Source: an uncultured Mesorhizobium sp. (GTDB taxonomy: Bacteria; Pseudomonadota; Alphaproteobacteria; Rhizobiales; Rhizobiaceae). From it: 40,966 nucleotides of DNA. Below are positions 16,784 to 23,793 of the stretch, in pieces (the first letter of the stretch is position 1; each line of letters starts with the position of its first letter). Under the pieces are notes generated by a model. That model ran no database searches, was not told the DNA's origin, and saw nothing but the letters and a program-made list of their open reading frames with translations. The stretch is taken from assembly GCA_937958475.1 (NCBI GenBank), contig CALFXR010000026.1, positions 1 to 40,966 of the forward strand, read 5' to 3'. The position numbers and the translations under genes were made by a program.

Positions 16784-17713
16784 GTGGCTGAAGCGGATGG
16801 CGGCAAGGGTGCCAGGGCACCGAACGGCGGCGAGGAGAAGATCGACCTCGAAGCGATCCTGCGGGACCGCATGCCCGGGTTTTCGCCCTCCGAGCAGAGT
16901 CTCGCCGCCTACATGCTCGACAATATCCAGACGCTACCTTTCGAGACCGGCTCCAGCATCGCGCAAGCGGTCGGCGTCAGCGAGATGACCGTGTCGCGCT
17001 TCGTTCGCGGTCTCGGCTTCGAGAACCTGCGCGACCTCAAGAACCGGCTGCGCGTCTCGGTCGCCGGAAAGGACAGCGACATCGACGACTACATGGCGCG
17101 GTTCAACATGCACGAAGGCCAGCAGCCGGCGCTTCAGGAAAGCCTGCGTCTCGAACTCGACGCCATCGTCAAGGCCTACGAACTGGCCACGACTGACCTG
17201 TGGAACGAAGCCGCCGGGGCGCTCGCCGAGGCGGGTACCGTCTACGTCGTCGGTTTCCAGGCGTCGAAGGGCCTGGCGATGGATTTCGCCAGCCGCCTGC
17301 TGTGGGTCCGGCCCAACGTCATCTTCGTCGACAACGCGAGCGGCACCTATGGCGAGATCATCTGCGCGGATCCGAAGCACAGTCTGGTCGTGATGGTCGA
17401 CACGGCCGCCTATGCAGCCCGCGGCATCAAGCTGGCGGAGAAGCTGAAGGTGATGGGCATGCCGCTCGTCATCGTCACGGACAAGTTCACACACTGGGCG
17501 TTCGCCTACACGCGCTTCGCGTTCGAGACACACACGCATGTGAAGACGTTCTGGGATTCGACCGCCGGCCTGAGCGCCGTCCTCAACCTGATGCTCAACG
17601 CGGTGGCCAAGAGGCTCGGACCGAAGGCGAAAGAGAACTTCGCGAAGATGAGCGACATGGGCAACCTCTTCGGCGAGTTCGTCGGCGGCAGCTACCTGCG
17701 CCGGAAGGACTGA
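16784..17713 (+). CDS. MurR/RpiR-family transcriptional regulator
   Basis: A 309-residue regulator. Seen: an N-terminal helix-turn-helix domain at about residues 15-95, including FSPSEQSLAAYMLDN and SIAQAVGVSEMTVSRFVRGL, and a SIS-like domain at about 130-280 (VYVVGFQASKGLAMDFASRL). The GTG at 16784 is chosen because GGGAG is 8 nt upstream and because residues encoded before it are low-complexity Gly/Arg. It lies between the transporter genes and the serine hydrolase, so it is the likely regulator of this module. It is clearly diverged from the copy at 5562-6446. Confidence 0.9.
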   Translation: MAEADGGKGARAPNGGEEKIDLEAILRDRMPGFSPSEQSLAAYMLDNIQTLPFETGSSIAQAVGVSEMTVSRFVRGLGFENLRDLKNRLRVSVAGKDSDIDDYMARFNMHEGQQPALQESLRLELDAIVKAYELATTDLWNEAAGALAEAGTVYVVGFQASKGLAMDFASRLLWVRPNVIFVDNASGTYGEIICADPKHSLVVMVDTAAYAARGIKLAEKLKVMGMPLVIVTDKFTHWAFAYTRFAFETHTHVKTFWDSTAGLSAVLNLMLNAVAKRLGPKAKENFAKMSDMGNLFGEFVGGSYLRRKD

Positions 17714-17756
17714 GCCGCCCGCGGCCCCCGGATGACATCCTGAAAGAAATCAAGTG

Positions 17757-18947
17757 ATGACCAGCACTCCCCCCGCCAGCGCCCCGACCATGCCGGGAGC
17801 ACCGACCATTCCGCGGCAGGACTGGGACCGCGCGCCCTGGAATCGCTGGACCTTCCAGCATGTGCGCGAGGTGGTGCCAACGACCCCGGTCTCGCGCGGC
17901 CAGGGGGCGGCGAGCCCGCTGCCCGAGGACCTGCATGAGATAGACGCGATCGGCTTCGAAACGGACGGCCGAATGGACACGATCGGCGGCTTCCTGGCGT
18001 CGAGCTTCGCCGACGGCATGCTGGTGCTCCACCGCGGCAAGGTCGTCGCCGAACGCTATCTGAACGGGATGACGCCGCACACGCCACACCTGTCGCAATC
18101 GGTGGCGAAATCGGTGGTCGGTACGGTCGTCGGCATCCTGGCCGGTCGCGGCCTCGTCGACCCGGCCGTGCCCATCACCCGCTACCTGCCGGAACTGGAG
18201 ACGACCGCCTATCGCGGCGCGACGGTGCAGCAGGTGCTGGACATGACCAGCGGTGTCGTCTTCGACGAGACCTACACCGCCGACGATTCGCACATGGCGA
18301 AGATGGACGCCGCCTGCGGCTGGAAGGAGCGCCGGGACCCGAGCTGGCCGTCGAATGTCTGGGACCTGGTCCTGTCGCTGAAGGCAGCGGAATGCGCGCA
18401 CGGCGCCTCCTTCCGCTATCGCTCGGTCGAGGCCGACGTGCTGGCCTTCATGCTGGAGCGCGTGGCGGGAATGCCGCTCGCGGAGTTGGTCAGCCGCGAA
18501 TTGTGGGCGCCGATGGGGGCGGAGCAGGACGCTTATTTCACCGTCGACCCGAAGGGTTACGCGCTCGGCAACGGCGGCTTCAACGCAACCTTGCGCGACT
18601 ATGCGCGCTTCGCCCTGCTGCACCTGCGCGGCGGCGAGATGAACGGCCGCAGCATTTTTCCCGCGGCCTGGATCGAGGAGATCCGTTCGGGCGCCCGGCC
18701 GGATCTCTTTGGAGGCATCTATCGTGACGTGCTGCCGGAAGGCGCCTATCACAACCAGTTCTGGATCGAGGACAGCAAGCGCCGCGCCTACATGGCGCGC
18801 GGTGTCTTCGGGCAACTGGTCTACATCGACCCCGAAGCCGACTTCGCCGTCGTCGTCCTCTCGAGCTGGCCCGAATTCGTCGACGCTGCGCGCAGCCGCA
18901 CCGCCCTGGCGGCCGTCAGGGCCATTAGGGGAGCGCTGTCGTCATAG
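17757..18947 (+). CDS. NylB-like serine hydrolase (class C beta-lactamase fold)
   Basis: A 396-residue cytoplasmic protein with no signal peptide. The N-terminal segment WNRWTFQHVREVVPTTPVSR and the whole layout follow the 6-aminohexanoate-dimer hydrolase NylB and related EstB-type esterases. Seen: the nucleophile motif SVAK (S115, K118), Y221 of the second motif YRS, and a late GVFGQLVYIDPEADF. In an alignment made from memory, NylB Tyr170 and Asp181, which support amide-bond hydrolysis, correspond to Y173 and D184 here. Known members cleave short omega-amino acid oligomers or esters. It lies 43 nt after rpiR, at the end of a peptide-importer operon, so an imported small amide is the likely substrate. 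An esterase or D-peptidase role is the alternative. Confidence 0.85.
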   Translation: MTSTPPASAPTMPGAPTIPRQDWDRAPWNRWTFQHVREVVPTTPVSRGQGAASPLPEDLHEIDAIGFETDGRMDTIGGFLASSFADGMLVLHRGKVVAERYLNGMTPHTPHLSQSVAKSVVGTVVGILAGRGLVDPAVPITRYLPELETTAYRGATVQQVLDMTSGVVFDETYTADDSHMAKMDAACGWKERRDPSWPSNVWDLVLSLKAAECAHGASFRYRSVEADVLAFMLERVAGMPLAELVSRELWAPMGAEQDAYFTVDPKGYALGNGGFNATLRDYARFALLHLRGGEMNGRSIFPAAWIEEIRSGARPDLFGGIYRDVLPEGAYHNQFWIEDSKRRAYMARGVFGQLVYIDPEADFAVVVLSSWPEFVDAARSRTALAAVRAIRGALSS

Positions 18948-19150
18948 ACCGCTGCCTGCGAGGCCTGGCAAGAGCTCCTCGCCCAGCGCGAAACAATCAA
19001 ATCGATAGGGACCCGCCAATAGGCCCACGTCGGTCAATCGATATGACCGTGGTATAAGGAGTTCGGCAGCTTCGGACAAAGACACCTGACCACACTCGGC
19101 GGTAGCTGCGGATGCGGTGCCTACTGCGGAGCGTGGATCTTCCCGGCTGC

Positions 19151-19169
19151 GTTTACGCGTTGTTTACGC
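19151..19169 (+). promoter_or_regulatory. Direct repeat, probable KdpE operator
   Basis: GTTTACGC occurs at 19151-19158 and again at 19162-19169, an 11-bp period. OmpR/PhoB-type regulators such as KdpE bind tandem half-sites with this spacing, often T-rich like these. It lies about 80 bp upstream of the first kdp ORF. The call rests on spacing and context only. Confidence 0.55.
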
Positions 19170-19219
19170 CTCTCGCGTCGATGGCACATCGCCCGTTGAT
19201 GCCCGCGCACCGTAGATAG

Positions 19220-19244
19220 GACGCTCCTGAAATCACGGAGCGTC
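19220..19244 (+). promoter_or_regulatory. Leader hairpin covering the ribosome binding site
   Basis: Perfect 8-bp arms GACGCTCC (19220-19227) and GGAGCGTC (19237-19244) with a 9-nt loop. The right arm contains the GGAG ribosome site of the ORF starting at 19247, so in the folded RNA the site is closed. It may set translation of the kdp leader ORF. Confidence 0.6.
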
Positions 19245-19246
19245 TT

Positions 19247-19330
19247 ATGCTCGACATCCTCTACATTGCGCTTACCGTCGGCTTCTTTGTCGCGGCCGCT
19301 GCCTCCGTCCGCCTGCTCGAACGGCTCTGA
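19247..19330 (+). CDS. 27-residue membrane ORF upstream of kdpF
   Basis: A very short ORF (ATG to TGA) with GGAG 6 nt upstream. It begins MLDILYIALTVGFF and ends SVRLLERL, one hydrophobic segment with a positively charged end. From memory, similar tiny proteins (xxALTxxFF...CERL type) sit just before kdpF in other bacteria, so it is likely a real but unnamed component or leader peptide. It lies 9 nt before kdpF, in the same transcript. It has no known function; it might stabilise the Kdp complex, or its translation might control the operon. Confidence 0.7.
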   Translation: MLDILYIALTVGFFVAAAASVRLLERL

Positions 19331-19339
19331 GGTCGCGCC

Positions 19340-19429
19340 ATGGCTTTCGACCTTCTCGTCGGCGGCGCGGTAGCCGCGCTCCTTCTCCTCTATCTCGGCT
19401 ATGCGCTGGCCCGGCCGGAACGGTTCTGA
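19340..19429 (+). CDS. kdpF: K+-transporting ATPase small subunit KdpF
   Basis: A 29-residue single-span membrane peptide starting MAFDLLVGG and ending YALARPERF; the ALxRPERF end is the KdpF signature. KdpF is a lipid-like stabiliser of the KdpABC complex in the inner membrane. It lies between the 27-residue ORF and kdpA, with gaps of 9 and 21 nt, in the kdpFABCDE order. Confidence 0.9.
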   Translation: MAFDLLVGGAVAALLLLYLGYALARPERF

Positions 19430-19450
19430 CCGCGCGCAAGGACATTCCTC

Positions 19451-21157
19451 ATGGCACCCGACATTCTGCAGTTCATTCTCTACGCGGTGCTCGTCACCGC
19501 GCTTGCCTGGCCGCTCGGCCTCTATCTTGCCCGCGTCTATGAAGGCGGCGCGACATGGCTTTCGCCGGTCCTCACGCCCGTCGAGCGCGGGATTTGTGCG
19601 CTCGCCGGTATCCGGCGGGATAAGGGCCAGCACTGGACGCGCTACGCGCTGTCCGTGCTCGCCTTCAGCGTCGGCTCGTGGGCGCTGCTCTACGCGATCC
19701 TGAGACTGCAGCATCTGCTGCCGTTCAACCCGCAGGCGCTCGGGCCGCTGTCGCCGGACCTCGCCTTCAACACGGCCGTCTCGTTCACGACCAACACCAA
19801 CTGGCAGGCCTATGGCGGCGAGACGACCATGTCTTATTTCAGCCAGATGGCCGGCCTGACCGTGCAGAACTTCGTCTCGGCGGGCGTCGGCATGGCGGTC
19901 TGCGCAGCGATCGTTCGCGGCTTCTTCGCTCGCCAGCAGAAGACACTCGGCAATTTCTGGGTCGATCTGACCCGCTCGGTCCTCTACGTGCTTCTGCCGC
20001 TGTCGATCGTGCTCACGCTGTTCCTGGTTTGGCAGGGCGTGCCGCAGAACCTGATGGCCTCAGTGTCCGCGACGACGGTCGAAGGCGCACAGCAGACGAT
20101 CAGCCAGGGTCCCGCCGCCTCGCAGATTGCGATCAAGCAGCTCGGCACCAATGGCGGCGGTTTCTGGAACGCCAACTCGGCCGTCCCCTACGAGAACCCG
20201 ACCCCGCTTTCGAACCTCGTCGAGATGGTGTCGATCCTGCTCATCCCGGCAGCCTTCTGCTTCATGTTCGGGAAGATGGTACGGGACATGCGCCAGGGCG
20301 TCGCGATCTTCGCGGCCATGGGCATCCTGTTCCTCGGCGCGCTGGCGCTGACCTATGGCTCCGAGATCGCGGGCAACCCCGCCTTCGCGCCGCTTCCGGT
20401 CGAGCAGTCGGCGGGCAACATGGAGGGCAAGGAAGTCCGCTTCGGCGTCGGCAACTCAGCGCTGTGGGCGACCGCGACGACCGCTGCGTCCAACGGCTCA
20501 GTGAACTCCATGCATGACTCATTCATGCCTTTGGGGGCACTCGCCCCGATGCTGTTGATGCAGATCGGCGAAGTGGTGTTCGGCGGCGTCGGCTCCGGTT
20601 TTTACGGGATGCTGTCGTTCGTGGTGCTGACGGTCTTCCTCGCCGGCCTCATGGTCGGCCGCACGCCAGAATACCTCGGCAAGAAGATCGAGGCGCGCGA
20701 GGTGAAGCTCTCCGTCATCGCCTTCCTGGTCATGCCGCTCGGGGTGCTGGGGCTCGGGGCGCTCGCCGCCGTGCTGCCTATATCGCTGTCCTCGCTCCAG
20801 GATGCCGGGCCGCACGGCCTTTCCGAAATCCTCTACGCCTATTCGTCGGCGACCGGGAACAACGGCTCCGCCTTCGCGGGCTTCGGCGCCAACACGCCGT
20901 ACCACAACACGATGCAGGGCATCGCCATGCTGTTCGGACGTTTCGTCTACATCGTGCCGATGCTGGCGGTCGCCGGTTCGCTGGCGGCCAAGAAGTCGGC
21001 GCCTGCATCATCCGGCACCTTCCCGACGCACGGCCCGCTCTTCGTCACACTTCTGGTCGCGGTGATCCTGATTCTCGGCGGACTGACCTTCTTCCCGGCG
21101 CTCGCGCTGGGCCCGATCGCCGAGCACGTCTCGATGCTCGCCGGCGAAACATTCTGA
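19451..21157 (+). CDS. kdpA: K+-transporting ATPase subunit A
   Basis: 568 residues, the normal KdpA length. This membrane subunit binds and conducts K+ in the high-affinity KdpFABC pump. Four selectivity-filter regions are visible: FTTNTNWQAYGGE, GTNGGGFWNANSAVPYENP, AASNGSVNSMHDSF and ATGNNGSAFAGFGANTPYHN, each with the expected glycine. Ten hydrophobic segments can be traced. Kdp works at very low external K+, and the genes are induced by KdpDE encoded downstream. Confidence 0.98.
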   Translation: MAPDILQFILYAVLVTALAWPLGLYLARVYEGGATWLSPVLTPVERGICALAGIRRDKGQHWTRYALSVLAFSVGSWALLYAILRLQHLLPFNPQALGPLSPDLAFNTAVSFTTNTNWQAYGGETTMSYFSQMAGLTVQNFVSAGVGMAVCAAIVRGFFARQQKTLGNFWVDLTRSVLYVLLPLSIVLTLFLVWQGVPQNLMASVSATTVEGAQQTISQGPAASQIAIKQLGTNGGGFWNANSAVPYENPTPLSNLVEMVSILLIPAAFCFMFGKMVRDMRQGVAIFAAMGILFLGALALTYGSEIAGNPAFAPLPVEQSAGNMEGKEVRFGVGNSALWATATTAASNGSVNSMHDSFMPLGALAPMLLMQIGEVVFGGVGSGFYGMLSFVVLTVFLAGLMVGRTPEYLGKKIEAREVKLSVIAFLVMPLGVLGLGALAAVLPISLSSLQDAGPHGLSEILYAYSSATGNNGSAFAGFGANTPYHNTMQGIAMLFGRFVYIVPMLAVAGSLAAKKSAPASSGTFPTHGPLFVTLLVAVILILGGLTFFPALALGPIAEHVSMLAGETF

Positions 21158-21166
21158 GGCCCTCCC

Positions 21167-23203
21167 ATGCGCAAGAAACCCGACATCTCGCTCTTCGACT
21201 GGCGCGTCACCGGCCCGGCGCTGAAAGCGGCTTTCACAAAGCTCGATCCGCGCTTGATGGCCAGGAACCCCGTGATGTTCGTCACCCTGGTGGTGGCAGC
21301 GCTTTCCACGCTGCTGTTCCTGCGCGATCTGTTCACCGGAGGTGAAGACGTCGCGATCAGCGGCCAGATAGCCGCCTGGCTTTGGTTCACCGTTTACTTC
21401 GCCAACGTGGCTGAAGCGATGGCGGAGGGCCGCGGCAAGGCGCGCGCCGACACGCTACGCGCCACCCAGTCCGAGACACCTGCACGAAAACTCGCCTCCC
21501 TTGACGCGGCTGAGCCCGAGATCGTCTCCAGCCGGTCGCTCAGGCCGGGAGACCTCGTGCTGGTGAAGGTCGACGACATCGTGCCCGCCGACGGCGAGAT
21601 CGTCGAAGGAATCGCATCCGTCGACGAGAGCGCGATCACCGGCGAATCCGCCTCGGTGATCCGGGAGGCAGGCGGCGACCGATCGGCCGTTACCGGCGGC
21701 ACGCGTGTCGTGTCGGACTGGATCAAGGTCAGGATCACCTCGAAGCCTGGCGAGAGTTTCCTCGACCGCATGATCGCCATGGTCGAGGGCGCGGAACGCC
21801 AGAAGACCCCGAACGAGATCGCGCTCAACATCCTGCTCGCGGGCATGACGATCATCTTCCTGATCGTTGTCGTGACGCTGCAGCCCTTCGTCATGTACTC
21901 CGGCGCATTCGTGCCGGTGGTCTTCCTCATCGCATTGCTCGTCACGCTCATTCCGACGACGATCGGCGGGCTTCTGTCGGCCATCGGCATTGCGGGCATG
22001 AATCGTCTGGTTAAGGCGAACGTCATCGCCAAATCCGGCCGCGCGGTGGAAGCCGCGGGCGACGTCGACGTGCTGCTGCTCGACAAGACCGGCACCATCA
22101 CCTACGGCGCGCGACAGGCTGATGCCTTCGAGGCCTTGCCGGGGGTGTCGCAAAAGGAAATGGCGGAGGCGGCGCTCACGGCTTCGCTTGCCGACGAAAC
22201 ACCCGAGGGTCGCTCGATCGTCGACTTTGCTCGGAAACACCTCGGTCGAGCCATGGACGGGACGGATCAGGTGGCTGCGGCCATCCCCTTTTCCGCCAAT
22301 ACGCGCATCTCCGGCGCTGACCTGAAGGACGGGACCGAACTGCGCAAAGGGGCTTCTGACGCGATCCTCGCGTGGTGCGGGATCATCGCCACGCCACAGC
22401 TGCGCTCCATCATCGAAGGCATCGCCAAATCCGGCGGAACGCCGCTGCTCGTCGCGCGCGACAAGCGCGTGCTCGGCGTGATCCAGTTGAAGGATATCGT
22501 CAAACCGGGCATCCGCGAACGTTTCGCGGAACTGCGCCGTATGGGCGTACGCACGGTCATGATCACGGGCGACAATCCTCTGACGGCCGCTGCCATCGCA
22601 GCCGAGGCGGGCGTCGACGATTTTCTCGCCGAGGCGACGCCGGAGCGAAAACTGGAACTGATCCGCAAGGAACAGGCCGAGGGCAAGCTCGTCGCCATGT
22701 GCGGCGACGGGTCGAACGACGCGCCCGCTCTTGCCCAGGCCGATGTCGGCGTGGCGATGAACACGGGCACGCCCGCCGCGAAGGAAGCAGGCAATCTGAT
22801 CGATCTCGATAGCGACCCGACCAAGCTCATCGAGATCGTGCTCGTCGGCAAACAGCTTCTGATCAGCCGCGGGTCGCTGACGACCTTCTCGGTCGCAAAC
22901 GACGTGGCGAAGTACTTCGCCATCCTGCCCGCATTGTTCGTGACAGCCTATCCGTCCCTCGATGCGCTCAACGTCATGGACCTCGGCAGTCCCGGCAGCG
23001 CGATACTCTCGGCCGTCATCTTCAATGCGCTGATCATCATCGCATTGATTCCGCTTGCCCTTCGGGGCGTCAAGTACCAGCCCGCCACGGCCGCCAGCCT
23101 GCTGCGCCGCAACCTTCTCGTCTATGGCCTTGGCGGCCTGATCGTTCCTTTCGTCGGCATCAAGGCGATCGACCTGATTGTCAACGCCGCCGGCATCGTA
23201 TGA
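21167..23203 (+). CDS. kdpB: K+-transporting P-type ATPase subunit B
   Basis: 678 residues, the catalytic P-type ATPase subunit of KdpFABC. Seen: the actuator motif SAITGES, the phosphorylation site DKTGTIT with the acceptor at about D306, the nucleotide-binding region, and the hinge MCGDGSNDAPALAQADVG. All catalytic motifs are intact. ATP hydrolysis here drives K+ uptake through KdpA. It starts 9 nt after kdpA and is followed by kdpC after 9 nt. Confidence 0.98.
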   Translation: MRKKPDISLFDWRVTGPALKAAFTKLDPRLMARNPVMFVTLVVAALSTLLFLRDLFTGGEDVAISGQIAAWLWFTVYFANVAEAMAEGRGKARADTLRATQSETPARKLASLDAAEPEIVSSRSLRPGDLVLVKVDDIVPADGEIVEGIASVDESAITGESASVIREAGGDRSAVTGGTRVVSDWIKVRITSKPGESFLDRMIAMVEGAERQKTPNEIALNILLAGMTIIFLIVVVTLQPFVMYSGAFVPVVFLIALLVTLIPTTIGGLLSAIGIAGMNRLVKANVIAKSGRAVEAAGDVDVLLLDKTGTITYGARQADAFEALPGVSQKEMAEAALTASLADETPEGRSIVDFARKHLGRAMDGTDQVAAAIPFSANTRISGADLKDGTELRKGASDAILAWCGIIATPQLRSIIEGIAKSGGTPLLVARDKRVLGVIQLKDIVKPGIRERFAELRRMGVRTVMITGDNPLTAAAIAAEAGVDDFLAEATPERKLELIRKEQAEGKLVAMCGDGSNDAPALAQADVGVAMNTGTPAAKEAGNLIDLDSDPTKLIEIVLVGKQLLISRGSLTTFSVANDVAKYFAILPALFVTAYPSLDALNVMDLGSPGSAILSAVIFNALIIIALIPLALRGVKYQPATAASLLRRNLLVYGLGGLIVPFVGIKAIDLIVNAAGIV

Positions 23204-23212
23204 GGTGAAACC

Positions 23213-23791
23213 ATGCTTTCCGAACTCAGGCCCGCGCTGACCCTTCTCGCCCTTTTTACGGTCCTCACGGGAGTGGCCTATCCGCTGGCGATGACAGGAG
23301 CCGCGCAGGCACTCTTCCCGAATGAGGCAAATGGCAGTCTGATCGAGCGCGATGGCCGGATTGTCGGCTCGTCGCTGATCGGCCAGTCCTTCGCGGGCGA
23401 AGCCTATTTTCACGGCCGCCCCTCGGCCGCCGGGAGCGACGGCTACGATGCCGCCTCTACCGGCGGCAGCAATCTCGGGCCGATGTCGAAGACGCTGATC
23501 GACCGCGTGACGGCCGATGCGCAGCGGGTCAGTGCTGCGAATGGTGGTGCTCCCGTCCCCATCGACCTCGTCACCGCATCCGGCAGTGGTCTCGACCCGC
23601 ACATCTCGCCCGAAGCTGCGATCCTGCAGGTCGCGCGCGTCGCCGCCGCGCGAGGAGCAGGCATGGCCGCGGTCCGCGCGCTTGTCGCCGAGCACGTCGC
23701 AGGCCGGACGCTTGGCGTGCTGGGTGAAGCGCGCGTCAACGTGCTCCTGCTCAATCTCGCTCTCGACGAACGCATTCCGGTCGCTGACTGA
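23213..23791 (+). CDS. kdpC: K+-transporting ATPase subunit C
   Basis: 192 residues. One N-terminal membrane segment (about residues 8-28, LTLLALFTVLTGVAYPL) is followed by a periplasmic domain with FHGRPSAAG and SNLGPMSKTL, typical of KdpC. It joins KdpA and KdpB and assists K+ binding. It lies 9 nt after kdpB and 2 nt before kdpD. Confidence 0.97.
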   Translation: MLSELRPALTLLALFTVLTGVAYPLAMTGAAQALFPNEANGSLIERDGRIVGSSLIGQSFAGEAYFHGRPSAAGSDGYDAASTGGSNLGPMSKTLIDRVTADAQRVSAANGGAPVPIDLVTASGSGLDPHISPEAAILQVARVAAARGAGMAAVRALVAEHVAGRTLGVLGEARVNVLLLNLALDERIPVAD

Positions 23792-23793
23792 CG

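Larger units (their letters stand above)
18948..19246. other. kdp upstream region
   Basis: A 299-bp gap holding regulatory elements rather than a gene: a dyad CGGTCA-N7-TGACCG (19031-19049) followed by a TATAAG box (19053-19058), the KdpE-like direct repeat and the leader hairpin listed separately. A weak hairpin GCGAGG/CCTCGC (18959-18983) follows the hydrolase gene but has no T-run. Confidence 0.5.

Noticed and set aside
16488..16791. 101-codon acidic frame between the ABC ATPase and rpiR
   Set aside because: Overlaps both genes, no ribosome site, no known relative.
19196..19218. TTGATG and TAGATA as a kdp promoter
   Set aside because: The spacing is only 11 bp, too short for a sigma-70 promoter.
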